Shown here: positions 50,323 to 62,878 of the stretch, one piece after another
Layout of the letters: each line of letters begins with the position of its first letter
How positions within the stretch are numbered: the first letter of the stretch is position 1
Assembly (NCBI GenBank): GCA_036245805.1
Contig: BTRK01000006.1
Span: 30,260,901-30,324,900, forward strand
Source of the DNA: Pristionchus mayeri
Taxonomy: Eukaryota > Nematoda > Chromadorea > Rhabditida > Neodiplogasteridae
Reading direction: 5' to 3'
Length of the DNA: 64,000 bases
Position numbers and translations under genes: made by a program
Notes under the pieces: model-generated
What the model was told of the DNA's origin: nothing
Databases searched by the model: none
Seen by the model: the letters and a program-made list of their open reading frames with translations, nothing else

Positions 50323-53300
50323 TTAGTGGGCGCCCTTCTCCTCCTTTCCATCCTCTCCCTCATCTTCTGCCGTCTCATCATGATTGCCTGCCTACAAAAG
50401 GAAAATCTACATTACACCAATTTCAATCTAACATGGAACCCATAGATCAAAAAGCATGTAGATACCGACATGTCGAAAAACGTACCCTCCATTAGCAAAT
50501 ACATTGAATATTCTTCATCACATTATGGTCCCCGAAAAATGAATAAATACAAACGTGACCCATTCTGGGAAAACGTACCGCAGTTTCAAAATCAGATTTT
50601 CACGTTATGATTCGCGGGTACGTTTATTTTACCCGACGATGAGCAAAAGACAAAAGATAAACCGTTGAATAGAGGGCGTCAAGAATAATCAGAATCTTCA
50701 GAAAGCGGCACCTTTTTCTCAAAAGTGAAATTCTTATTATTTTTAAATCATTTGCGCGGCATGACTATTCGATCTATGATGGAACCGGTCTGAACTCACA
50801 TATCCCAAAATTCATGAAAAATCCCCAGAAAATTCAGCGCTAAATTCTGACCAGGAAATCGCTTTCAAAAGTTCCTCAATGTTTTTTTGAAATTTCAATT
50901 TGGGGGGAATGGGATTTTCAGTGCAAAAAACGAAGAAAATGCCTTTTTAGATTCTGAAAAAAATATTTAAAAAACATTGGGGAACTTTTTAAGTGATTTC
51001 ACGGTCAGAATTTTGCGCTTAATATTTTTTAATTTTTTTGTGGGAATTTTTCAAGAATTTTGGGATAAGTGAATTGTGACCAGTTCCATCTAACAAGGGA
51101 ATGGTCATTCCATAATTTAAAACTGTTGAAAATGAGCTATACCCGAAGCAAATGAGTCCCATGGAGACCGCAGACCACTTTTCAAAAAGTGCACACGGGC
51201 ACCTGGAGTCGAAAAATTATGACTTACCCTTTCAACGCTATATTTGCCTATAGTTGAGATCGAGTACATCATCCAATCTCACTCGCCTCCCACTATCTGC
51301 GTCGTGGTGTGGTGAATAGCGAGTTTGAATACTTATTTTGCCGTTGTTGGTTCGAATCTCGCCCGTCCAAAAATTTTGCAAACGTTTTATTCATAGGAAT
51401 GTGCCCGATTTCGGATGCACAACAATCATATTTTCATATTATAACGTGGCACGTGTGACCCACCATATACGATGAAAATAAAATAACAAGGCACTTGGTC
51501 ATTTGATCGTACGGAATTGCATGGAAACAAAGTACAATGCAGGCCATGTGTGCATCACAACTCGTAACTATGACCATGCATGAGCATTTTGCAAAATTTT
51601 TAGACAGGCCGAGATTCGAACCCACGACGGCAAAATGAGTACTGAAACTCGTACCACTATACCACCACGCCCATCTGAGGAGAGAGTGAAATTGGATGAT
51701 GTACTCGATCACAGCTATAGGCAAATTTAGCATTGAAAGGGTAGGTCATAATTTCTCGAATCCAGGTGCCCGTGTGCACTTTTTGAAAAGTGATCTGTGG
51801 TCTCCATGGGACCCAATTGCTTCAGGTATAGCTCATTTTCAACAATTTTAAATTATCGAATGACCAATGGTCATTGACCATTCTCTTGTAAAATGATACT
51901 CGCCTCGTCCGTATTCGCCCCTTCTCCTTCATATACTTCTCCGTCATCATTGATCTCTCCCGTCACCTTCAACAACGTGTTCTCCCCTCCCCTCCCCTCC
52001 CCTCCCCTCACCTGTCCTGCAATGGCTCCTCCGAGTAGTCTCTGCAGCAGTTCATTGTTCGAGAGTAGTCTCTCGTCTTCTTCCTCGTCATCGTTCACTT
52101 CCACCTGCCATTCCATCCAATCATCGCATTACCACCCTACACCCCATTCAAAATAGACCATAGGATCTACCCATACATATCAATCCAACCTTACATTTGG
52201 AGTTACTTCACTTCGAAAAAATATTAATATACCCTTTCAAGCAAAAAAAAGAGTAATTCAAATAACCTGAACCATTCGACTCGCTCCCTCTCCCCCATCC
52301 TTCTCCGACACATCGATTCTCCTCCTCTTTCTATACGATGGCTGGAAGTCGAGGGGGACTGCCAATCTCTTCTTCAGTCTCTTCACTTCTTCACATTCCT
52401 CCTCCAATCCATGCGAATCCTGAAATATCGAGGGATTGGACAATATAGGATAATCATTACGTATAAACAAACGTCTTACAAAAAGAAAATGCAGCAACAA
52501 CATTAAATAATTATATAGAGAAGAGCCTCGAATCATCTTTACCAATGATTGTGTCTATGAAGATTCGTGTGATTAATGAAGTTAACTGACACAATGAGTT
52601 TCCTCGTCTCTCCAGTGATTCTCGCACAGGTTAACTGGAATCCCCTTGGTGAACAAACGACGAATCTCATCAACATCCTCCTTGCCAATCTTCAGAGCCT
52701 GATAGTTGTTCCACTCCGTCACGTACAACTCTCATTTATCAGGCAATCTACTATCCGTGATCTCTTATTGCTGTTCCGTGTTGAAATGGAAGGTAATCGT
52801 ACCCCTATCTTGAGATCGTTCTCCAAGTTCTTCCAATTAACCATTTTGTATATCTTTGTGGTGGGGGAGTGACACGAGGGGAGAACACAACGACTAGTCG
52901 ACGGTCTCTGCAATCAACCACTTCTTTCACTCCACAATATCAATCATAGCGAAGTAGGGGCAAAAATTCCAAAAAATAATTTTCATTTGGCTTCGACGCA
53001 TGTTACCATAAAATATGAATCGGTAATTTGTCCAATGAGCATTACAATACTCCTACCCAATTCTGAAAATCTAAAACAAGGCAAAAGTAGTGACCATGGC
53101 ATCGAGTGTTCTCTTCATTGTCGATACTTCTCCTCTTGCCTCTCGCACGAACATCGATGCTGCCCGAACCCCCTCAATGCACCTAAGTTACACTCCTATG
53201 CCTCATCGATCATATCTCCTTCCAATGAGACTAAGACATACCGCTATCACTCTCGTTTTATCGCTGTCTCCATATAAGGCGGCATCGTCTTCCGTATCAT

Positions 53301-54213
53301 CGAATGGACGAGGAATAGCCTCCTGAGAAGATTCATCTATTACTGTTTCTTTTCAAGCGAAGCTCCAACGGTCCTGCCCACCTTCACTCCCTCCAACACA
53401 CATAACATGTTCACATGCTGCATCAGAGTGTTCATCTTCGAGTTGAATCGACGGAGGATATCGTAGCACATTTCTACCTGCCAACCATGTCATTCTCACT
53501 AATCTAAGAATCAGAGGGAGGTTTGCACGCTCCTCCCAAAAGGATAGAAGTTGAAGTAGATCGAAATAAAAACATAAATATAACTCACATCCCTGCAGCA
53601 CCTACAAACCTCCTCATTCTGATGTGAATCTGGAAAGAGAAATCATGATCAATTTGAATTTAAAATAATTATCTGCAAGACGAGAATCCATCGGACGTAT
53701 CAATTAACTCTAATGGGATCGCGAGTTCTTTCACCAATAGTCTTCCCAATTCTGTTCATCGCAGCCTCCGCGGGGCCGAGGAAGAGAATAGGGAACGAAG
53801 TACGCGATTCACTCAAATATTATACCATATTAACGATGTTCACTGGCGAATAATCGAATGAGATTAAGAGAACCTTAATATTTCATTCCCATCTAATTAT
53901 GCACCGGTAATACTATAGTAAATTTAAATTAAATATTAAAAATGACGCTGGGGAAGGAGAGTGAATACATACAAGCAGAAGTTACCGTAGGGAACGCAAA
54001 TGTGAGTTGTGTCAGATATGCTACTCAGAAGAGATTTTTTCTATACAAAAAACTCACGAAGGTTCGGTAATAAAATGTCTCTCGCATACGAATTGAGTAC
54101 AATCGATCTGAAATATTATTATCTCCGAAGCAAACTAGCGAAAGAAACCATTAGAGAGAAGTGAGGATCAGCCTGCCTGATTGCATCCATCCATCTCTCC
54201 CCTTTCTCGCCAT
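50323..54213 (-). CDS. THAP-like C2CH zinc-module protein, 5' end unresolved
   Basis: Minus-strand exons: 54213-54149, 54107-54058, 54020-53986, (gap), 53629-53589, 53477-53382, 53322-53242, 53172-53095, 52907-52803, 52728-52591, 52419-52267, 52104-52012, 51966-51900 and 50387-50323. From 53629 on they join in phase. In order: a C-terminal half of a THAP-like module (RWMDAIRQADPHF then FVCERHF), a Cys-rich VCRCCRD segment, and a second module CVLPSC to LCENHW, which matches the C-x(2-4)-C...C-x2-H plan. A basic KRRRID segment and a very acidic tail ending KEEKGAH follow. Such proteins bind DNA and act in nematode chromatin and cell-cycle control. The link between 53986 and 53629, and the N-terminal half of the first module, were not resolved. 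It may be a paralog of the next gene upstream or a continuation of it. Confidence 0.65.
50755..51093. repeat. Diverged inverted repeat beside the tRNA-like foldback
   Basis: Segments of about 140 bp at roughly 50755-50895 and 50960-51090 are imperfect reverse complements (for example CAAAAGTTCCTCAATGTTTT against AAAACATTGGGGAACTTTTT). It lies in the last intron of the downstream THAP gene. Confidence 0.55.
51094..51888. mobile_element. Foldback element carrying a tRNA-like sequence in each arm
   Basis: A 0.8-kb inverted repeat; tips CAAGGGAATGGTCATTCC and a slightly diverged complement, with TAA outside both ends (compatible with the TWA targets of PIF/Harbinger elements). Each arm holds a tRNA-like segment (51299-51370 +, 51607-51674 -). 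Read on the minus strand, the right copy has GGTGGTATAGTGG, like an A box in Gly/Glu/Asp tRNAs, and GGGTTCGAATC, a near-perfect B box. It ends 12 nt from exon 51966-51900 of the THAP gene. Confidence 0.75.
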
Positions 54214-54407
54214 CTGATATCATTCACGTTTAACAAGTACCCTAATCACAACGATAGGGTTAAGCTCTCTCCCAAAGCTTTATAACATGAGATTTAGCAA
54301 TGTGATCATGCTTTTCAGCAGCACATGAGGTGTCCTCTAGCCCACACGGGAGTGGGCGGAGCATAGCTCTTTGGGGGAAACTAATGACTGTAAAGTATAA
54401 ATGAAAT

Positions 54408-57400
54408 CTACTCGGCAGGTGGAACAATTCGTACAACGATCTGTCCCTCTTTATCGATTTCGATGTGATGGGACAGCATCTGCAGAGACCAAAGATCAAC
54501 TGAGAAATTGAGGAAGCAATTGACTCTACCTGACCATACAGTCTCTTGTTGCTTCACTTTCTGCCATTCTTTGCTGCAACATACCTGAAGAGACCCCACT
54601 GAGAATAGAAATAGAAAAGAATATAGAAATTTACATTTTTATTATCAAAATATCTCCCCCAATGTTAGCAATTTTACAAATCTATTGACGACGTATAAGT
54701 ATTTTTGTACTATAATGAACACAGCAATGATTATACCGAAGAACAAATTAATAGATTAGCTTACGGTTAACTCTAAAGGCAGCAAGGGAATGGTTGATGA
54801 GAACGGGGAGCTGAAATGTAGGTAGTTAATGAGTAAGTTAGCAGACATGGGTCCAAACTCAATTGCACAACTATTCATTCCGATCGGTCTAAATGAACTG
54901 CTGCGAATAAATAAATAACTGTGGTTAGTAGCCAGTTTGACTCACCTCCGTCACTCCGTCCACAATCTTCCCCCTGTTGGGGAAGTGCTTCTCACAGATG
55001 AATCCAGTGTTCTTCAGCAGGAAGTAATGGCCGAGTGCACTTCCGATCGCCCTCTCCCACTCACGACGAAGACTCCTCAAACACCCATTCATCTCATCCC
55101 TTGTGTCTGCAAAGCCCTCAGTACATTTAGTATGGGATCCTCCACCAGAGAACCTACCAAATGTAGAGGTCCACAGATGTTATAAAATTCGATAATCATC
55201 ATACTTTTTAGGAAGTTTAGGTAGCCAGCGCTGATTAACAGCCGTTATGCTTAAGGTCTGAGTACTGTTTTCAAAAAAAGTGGGACTCTAATTTTGCACC
55301 ACCCGTTGACCTGTTACGCTCTCTCGTGTGTGGTCTCTTAATAGCACTGTAAGGGAAATGAAGGAATGAGAGGAAGCAAGCGAAATAACATTATAAATAC
55401 TTGATAATAGCCCTCATAAATTTGAGATTATTAAGCTGCGCCTTCATTATTCAGCCACTGCAAACTGACATTTCGATGGGATTGGAGAAAAGTCTTAGAT
55501 GGGAGCATCTTGAGGCGTCCATCGTGATAGGAGTATTGCCACATCCTGGTAATACTATTGAGTCTCCGAATGGCATGTGGTCTTCTCACCCGGAACATCG
55601 CAAATCATTGCTGCCAGTTCAGTATTCAAAGAGTGGTCAACTGAAAAAGAGAGGCGAGAGTGATTGGATAGTGCTCGTGATAAGTAGACCCCCTGTGACA
55701 CTCGGATACTCCACTTCCTTCTCCACTCCATACATGTAGAATAGGCTCTCACGTCGTTTTAACTCTAGCACAGGATTCTAAAATGCATTTTGGCCGTGCT
55801 ATTTAATTTGGTTAGCATACATAGGGAAAATATCAAAAAAATATTCGAACTCTGCATAAACAATCATCCCAATACTAACTATTGTTTTGCATTGTATCAT
55901 ATATATAATAGAAGGTGTATAGAAGGGTCCACTCACCACCGAGGTATTCATCACCTTCGGCAATTGCACCAGTTTGCCACTCGAGGAGAAGTGTCGATAG
56001 CAGACTCGGAAGGGAATTTCACAAGTCCAATCTGTCGTTGCTCAAATGGAACTCTTGGTGACTGAGCAGTGTGAGCACTCTCACCTCTCTCATTGTTTCT
56101 CTTCGCAAGATGCTGTCCCTCCAGATACCTCTGCATCAGATAATTCTGGACGCGCATCCGAGTCTTACACGACAGAATCATCTCGATTCCCTCAATATAT
56201 CATCATTCTCAAAGTGCACATTTTGAAAACTACTTTTCAAAAGTAATAATACCTCAAATATTGTATAGTAATAAAAAAATAGAAAAATAGTAAAGGCATT
56301 AGATGTTTTGCATTAACACTCTTTCATCTTGTTCTCCATTTCCTCCATCCTCTCCCTCTTCTTCCATTCATTCTCTACCCCAGTGACCATACTGAGAGGT
56401 CTCCTCCTCTCCTCTCCATAATGCCCTTCCTCGATTTCTTTAAATCGTAAGTTACAGTAGTTTCATTGTTCTGGCGTATTTTGATCTCTTGTAGTCGGTT
56501 TAAGAAGAAGACGAATGAGCCCCCACAGAATGTACAACCTGGCAGCGATGGAGGAGGATCCAAGGTTTCGAGAAGATCCATTTACAAGGTATACCCCCCC
56601 CCCCCCTACCATATTGCACTCCTACCTTCTATTTGAGGACGAGGCCAGCAAGAACAGTTCCCTACTCATTTCCCCCAACTCACAGATGGACGCATCTCAG
56701 GTACAGAAATAGCAATCGATAACATACAGAATATGCTCAGATGAATAATCTCAACATGGTCACTAAGCAGCGCAAGGTAAATAGAAACACCGTAACGTGG
56801 AGGATGATTCCATTTATAGAAGAAGAAGGAGGAAAATCGTTTCCACAAGCCAGTGGCGCAACGAGCAGAGGATGTGAGAAACAAACAGGTAGTCTGGTCA
56901 TATCCTTCCATTCTCTATTCTATTCACATAGAGTTCTCTTACATACTGTAATCACCAATCATCTAGATAGTGAATCTCCAATTGGAGGAGTTGCACTGGC
57001 ACTCGGGAGGTGTCTTCTCTAATGTGTACAGGTTACTGTTGCGGCATAATACTGATCGACAACTACCTAATTGCAGAGGAAAGCTGATCGCGCCTGAAAA
57101 AATTGAGGTGGCCATCAAGAAGACCTGGCCGAGTGCGCAATTCAATCGATTTACCGTAATCCTTCGTTGTTCCGCCTTCAGAGGATTCAGTCCGTAGTGA
57201 CGAGATGATAATTCTGGCGGCGATGAGACGAGCCAGTCCGAGGAATATCATCAAACTGTTATACATCTTCAGAAATACATCACCTGATCAAACGGTACGT
57301 GGAATTCCGTAGATTGAGTGATCGAAGTGAGCGATAGGAATGCGAGGCCTTCGTCTTCGGATACATGCCAGAGACACTGGACAAAGTTGGTTGAATGAGA

Positions 57401-59276
57401 AGAGGAAGATAAGGAATTGGCCATTGAGGTGATCAAACGAGGTGTCAACACCATCGACATGAAGATATATATCTGGCAACTCTTCAATGGACTCGACTTT
57501 CTCGCTGCAGTTCGTGACTCCGCCCACTCTCATCTTTGATATCGATCGTTGAGTATGAATGCGATGCTCTCAGAATCGAATCGCTCATCGAGACATCAAG
57601 CCAATCAACATCCTCGTCAATCGTGACTCGGGCGAGCTTCAGGTACTCTGGTCACACACTAGACTTCCCTCGACCACAGTACATTTTAGATAGGCGACTT
57701 CGGTTCTGCCAAGGTGATTTCCTCTAAGGAGAGGTCTTCTGCCTATCAGGTAATGCATAGATTAGAATATTTGTGATCCCTTGGTCCTTCGAGGTGACTC
57801 GTTACTACCGCCCGCCCGAGATGCTACTCGGATCTAGCCATTACTCGCATCTCATTGACGTGTGGAGTGCAGGCTGTGTACTGGGAGAAATGATCAAGGG
57901 CCGAGTCCTATTCAGAGGGACGGTTAGAATACTGACCCATCGAGTGACCCATCGACTATTCGCAGGACTCAGATCATCAGATGCAGTTGATTCAAGCTGC
58001 ATTCGGAGCGCCGACAGATGAGGAGATCAAGATGATGAAGGTAGGCCTGCACCATCATCGGCACTCCACTCCATTCACAGGTGAACCACAGAAATGTGAA
58101 GCTGAAGAACATCACCAAGTACGGCATCCTTACGGTTGGAACATCTCCTACTCTCGAGTGATCTTTGACCTTGGCAGTCTCTTCGTCTTCAAGGCGAGGG
58201 TTCTGACCCGTCCAAATTGACTCCCGTCGTGCAAGCTGCCGTCCAGCTTCTCAAGAAAGTCCTCGTGTATATTCCCGAGAAGTGAGAATGAATTGACTAG
58301 TGATGATGCAACTGCTTGTCTCAGTCGTCTCTATGGCAAGGACTTCCTCGAAGATCCATTCTTTGAAGACGTCCTCTCGGTAAAGAGACCATCACTTCCT
58401 ATTCAAAGTACTCTCATTTCCAGTCGGGTTGTATTCGCGAGAATGGTCGCAAGCCTGATTTACAACGACAGAGCGATGACACAATGTGTCATCAGTGCTT
58501 CGAACGATCGCAGGTTTATTTAGGGACATGATATTCTGCTAATCCATTCTACAGCGATCTTCGAAAGAGAATCGCGTGAGTCGGATTGCAGAGCCACTCG
58601 AGAGGGAGGAGGTGAGTGGTCATTCTCGTTGTCTGATTATGCCTCGCTTGCAGCAACCCCCGTCGACCAAACAGGTGGAACCATCTTCGAACGATCACAA
58701 GGGAGAGACGGACGAGAACTCGTCGACTGCTGACAAGGTACTCGCAGTCTCTCTACTCTCGCAAGTGACTCATTGAGGAGGCAGGCAAGGAGATCACAGC
58801 TCCCCCTCACTTGCCCGACTTGTCAGCACGTGCATCAGGCCGCAAGGGTTGAACGAGAGCTCGATCCTAATACCGAGAACCCCTTGATTTTTCGGAAATT
58901 AAGCCCATCGCTACAACTGAATAAAGGCTCATCTGAACCGTAGCCGTGACCTCGAATTGGGTATGCAAACAACCACAATGCAATAACTAAAAAGAGCACT
59001 CCTTTTCCATGATACGCGAATTAGAATAATTAGCTACTCACCTCGAGTACATTCTCCAGTGGGAGGTACTTCACCTTGCTCAGCGGAGTATTCTTTCTGC
59101 ACGAATCGACGCAACTAAAAAAAAATGTATTTCCATCAAATGTAAGCGGTTCAAACAACAATATTATATTCTCACCAATTAATCCATTGTTCTCCATACT
59201 GACCATCTTCACTCGCATCCTCGTCTAATTTCTGGTTCATTCCAACGTCAGGTGTCCAGCCACGCATCTTTTCCAT
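54408..59276 (-). CDS. Two-module THAP-like C2CH zinc-finger protein, hosting a nested kinase gene
   Basis: Eleven minus-strand exons join in phase: 59276-59176, 59114-59042, 56190-56085, 56040-55937, 55747-55702, 55640-55590, 55545-55470, 55099-54946, 54810-54765, 54584-54535 and 54479-54408. They give 292 aa. Module 1 runs from NCCVDSC (Cys34/35, Cys39) to VCYRHF (Cys107, His110). Module 2 runs from ICDVPGC (Cys157, Cys162) to FICEKHF (Cys221, His224). Both match the THAP plan C-x(2-4)-C...W...C-x2-H-F. It is probably a DNA-binding regulator. The 2.85-kb second intron contains the whole GSK3-like gene on the other strand. Several introns are only 44 nt or end in TTGAG. A tandem relative follows downstream; the two may be one transcription unit. 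Individual small exons (55747-55702) are less certain. Confidence 0.72.
56421..58852 (+). CDS. GSK3-like serine/threonine kinase
   Basis: Twenty-one short exons join in phase from ATG 56421 (first 56421-56446, 56495-56588; catalytic 56967-57031, 57077-57132, 57182-57294, 57338-57385, 57429-57509, 57574-57642, 57690-57749, 57794-57922; last 58778-58852). They give about 484 aa; the 15-nt exon 56686-56700 is optional. The kinase domain has a glycine-loop equivalent HSGGVFSNVY, VAIKK (Lys116), HRDIKPIN (Asp208), DFGSAK (Asp227) and SAYQVTRYYRPPE, which keeps the activation-loop Tyr and RYYR typical of GSK3. The glycine loop is degenerate and the APE motif is PPE. It is closer to the divergent GSK3-like kinases expanded in nematodes than to a canonical GSK3. 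The tail has a Cys pair (CHQC) and a charged segment. AATAAA lies at 58920-58925. The gene sits inside an intron of the opposite-strand THAP gene. Introns of 43-47 nt dominate. Confidence 0.88.
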
Positions 59277-60055
59277 TTTCGCCTAAACAGTAACTGATTC
59301 TGCAAAATTAACTGTAAAGAACAGATATTAGGGGTGTTCAGTATATATTGTAACTCAAAATTTAAAACACAAAAACTACATGTCACTAGATACTAAATTA
59401 GTGTGTTTATTGTCTACTCATCACTTACCACCCATCAGGAACGATCAGGAAGAAAGATCAAGGAAAGGCCCGACGAAAAAACAAGAAATACATAACGACT
59501 ATGGATTCTTAAGAAGTTAATAAGTGAAGCTAAAAAGTTTGTGAGTGAAGTTTGGGAGATGAAGCCCATGAGAATTAAACAAAATCGATACTTGCCCGAA
59601 TACCGTCACAGAACATTGCGGGAGCTCAAACATTTCAATCACGAATTGCTTGTTTTGAGTTTTAAAATATTATAATTATGAGATAAATGCGTTAGATTGA
59701 ATAATTTATAATTGTATTGAAGAATTTCGTCTACATTCAAAGAATGTTTTTAAAAAGTTATACGAAAGGAGTGTGCGGAAGGAAAGAAAGCACATCGGTA
59801 CCGATGGCCGCGGAAAAATTGACGAAATTGTTATCCTTTCCGAAAGGACCTTAAAGTTTCCCAACACCCATGAAAATAATTTGAATTGGCGGGAGTACCC
59901 TGATCACGACAAAACGAGCGAGGGAGTGTGTAAAAGAGAGAGAGAGAGCGGGCGTGATCAGGCAACTCAGACTGAAACTGCGGCTCTAGATTGTTGCAAA
60001 TATTGATTTTCTATTATTTTCATTATTCCAGTTTAATTAATTAGAGCCCATTCTA
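59277..60055. other. Upstream region of the THAP gene; no gene seen
   Basis: AT-rich. It contains a forward copy of the repeat end AAAGTTTCCCAACACCC (from 59853), whose inverted partner is at 60083-60107. The + open frame 59773-60006 runs through this repeat and is not supported as a gene. Confidence 0.45.
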
Positions 60056-62878
60056 TTACATTGTTAAATAATATAGAAAGGCATTTTCAAGGGTGTTGGG
60101 TAACTTTAAGTCTTTCTTCGTTTTTTGCTGTCCCAACGTATGTATTTGAAAACTGTCGTCGAATGAGCGAAATACTTCGAATTTACCATTTCCCATCAAT
60201 CCAAACATGCCCGGTGCAATGACAATGTCACATGCAAGGAAGCCACGTGTACGGATATGATTCTCTTCATCTGAAACAAGAAAATATTCTTTGACATAAG
60301 TACTTTAAAACGGACGTAGTATTTGGAACTCCTTCCTGAGAGGGAAACAATCAATGCAGAAATCAGCACTAGGTCTAATGATAATTCTCATCCGACCTAG
60401 TGCCCAGAAATCTATATTGCTCAATTACGGGGACTTAAGACACACATCAATAAAAGATTTGGAGAGATATATTTTAAGCACGGCAACAGAGTGACAGGCG
60501 ACGCACAACTGAGCTGTCCTACTCAGTTAACGATACGAAAATTTCATCTCATAAACACTCTCGATTGTCCCATACATTCAAGAGACAACGAAAACTATGA
60601 ATTTATCGATTTCAACCTCGAGGAATACCAGTTAGAACATAACAAATTTCGAACCAATGAAATCATGGACGAAGAATAGTCACGGAAGACATGAATAACA
60701 AAAAATCAATTGTCTTGCTCAGAGTATTCAACTTCTTCGCGTGTTGATCACCTTTCACCATCCACTCTCTTCATCGTGAGCATCTGCAATTTTATTCTGT
60801 GAACTCACAAATATAAGCATCTGAAGAAACAGTGAAAATTAGTTTTCCAAGAGAACCTATCTCCAGCCAATGATATATCTAGATAGGTGAAAAATGGGTC
60901 AATCGTACATCTCAATGTAGAAAGTTGTCTACTCAGATATTTCCAAGAATGAAATGATCGCCAAACTGTAGCCACTGGCTTGGACACTTCGGGCATCAGG
61001 CAGGAATTGGCTAAATGCAGCCAATAAGAATGGAAGTTTCAGGTTGAAACTTCCATCCTTTTTTTCGGGCTGCTTAAAAGCAGGGAAGGCACATGTAGAA
61101 AGCATTGAAGCTTCAGCAACAAATACCCGAAACTGCCATGCTATGTGCTAGCCGTCTTGCATAGTTTCCTATAGAACTTCGATTCTTCAAAATTTTTGAG
61201 TATACAGCTTGCAAAATCGAGATTTGCAAGCTGTGCCGCAAGTTGCCACAAATTTTCAAGCTGTGTCAATTGTATAAACGGCCTCATCTACGTTTTTGTA
61301 AAACAAAACTCACCGAATGGGCTATCTTTTTCCCCTTTGCGGTGTGCATTTTCATGTGCCCCGTAACATTGTTTTTCTGCAAGTAAAGCTGATTAAAAAA
61401 AATAAAAAATAATAATTACCTGAATGCCTCTTGTCCATTTTACACCATCGGTTTCGAATTTAACACAACGGCATACGGGACAGACGTACAGCCCATTCTC
61501 ATCCCGATCTGCTTCAATCAATGGAACACTCAGACTGTTTCTCCGGAAAGTACGCCTATATCTCTCCTGCAACAATTGATTCATCGCTTAGGACGCAATC
61601 AGAAGTTACATGGACGGCAGTGGGGGAAGGTGCTGATGGGGAGAGGATGGCGAGAGGAGGGGCAGTCTCGTTCCCTCCCTCCTTCTCGATAGGAGGGAGT
61701 GACTGGAATTGCCATATAGTAAGACCGCCAACATACTGTACATATGAGAGGCTTTTTGGTTCAGTGAACATATGCTTGGCAAAGTGCGAAAAATCGCACT
61801 CGCCCTAAATGTGCCCACATGTAGTACTCGACGAGCATAGCTCGGGTGCCACATCCGAAGTCTTCTAGATCACTCCCCGCGAAATGGGACACAGTTATTT
61901 CAGAAAATTGAATTCTCGAATTTTGCCATTTCGAATCCGATTTGAATGACTGATGTCTCAAAAACTCAAGAATATTACATGTATTATATGTGACAAATTA
62001 TAGAATAATTGGGCATCAACTCTTGTAAAAACAACGAAAAAAAATTTAATTTTTTTTTCATTCATTCAGATGGGTTTGTATCAGACTTGTCCCTAAGTGT
62101 TGTCGCATCTTATATCTTGGGTATTCTGTGTTTTGTAGTCATTTGTTTTTCTTTTAATATTATGCTATTATTTAGAATACCTGAGGCAACCAATACTCTA
62201 TATAGCACACTATGGGTCAGACCTATCCTATCATTTTGAAAGGCACAGCGCCAAACCAAACTCTGACCACTAAGGTCATGTATATCGCTTCCATCCACTA
62301 CTAATACATGGAGAACAATGGAATGGTCAAATTGGTGTTACATGTGTTAATAGTAATGACAACGCATAAATTTTACCCGCATATTATGATTCAAGCATTA
62401 AAGTTACCCAACACCCTTGAAAATGGCCTATATTATTATTCCTGAAACTGATGAAACATGAAAGAGCCTAGTAGAAACACAACAATAATAAAAAATGAGA
62501 AAATCAATAATTGGTCGCAGAATCGACTTCATAAACATGTGCGGTGCAACCCTGATCAAGACCGATTTTCTCGAGAGGTTTGAAATGTGAATATTTTGTG
62601 TGCGGTAATTAGCGTTCACAAGCCCGGTCCTATACCAAATTCATCCTCGCTTCTCCCCCGGTGTAGAAATATATATTTCAACAACAAAAACTTCAATATT
62701 AGGCCCACACAATCGATTAAACAATATTTAAAAAAACCCGCGCGTAAATCCGTTAGCGCTAATTTAAAAAAAATAAGGTAATTACGGTAAAATTACGGTA
62801 GTGATTGGTCATGGAATTCGCGGTAAGATATTTTCATGGCGCTAGTTTAAAAAGTTTGCACGGGTGTTGGGTAACTTT
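59853..62878. repeat. Four copies of a GTTACCCAACACCC repeat end
   Basis: The motif AAAGTTACCCAACACCC(T/A)TGAAAAT occurs forward at 59853-59877 and 62400-62424, and reversed at 60083-60107 and, shortened, at 62861-62878. The two best copies (60083 and 62400) face outward around 2.3 kb, with matching flanks (ATAATATAG and CTATATTAT), like terminal inverted repeats of about 40 bp. The others may mark neighbouring or nested copies. Confidence 0.65.
60056..61566 (-). CDS. Unrecognised zinc-finger-like protein, 3' part
   Basis: Three exons are well supported. 61566-61420 and 61376-61314 join in phase: ...GLYVCPVCRCVKFETDG..., then KNNVTGHMKMHTAKGKK. This gives a C-x2-C...H-x3-H arrangement with an unusually long gap. 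The last exon, 60270-60056, has 71 codons (DIVIAPGMFGLMGNGKFEVF...) and ends LENAFLYYLTM. An intermediate exon near 61000-60820 is possible but not fixed, and the 5' end is unknown. The last exon reads into the repeat end at 60083-60107, so the gene may lie inside a transposon or may have acquired the repeat. No transposase motif was recognised. Confidence 0.5.

Noticed and set aside
59773..60006. 77-aa + strand open frame
   Set aside because: It runs through a repeat end and charged low-complexity sequence, with no acceptor, donor or homologous motif.
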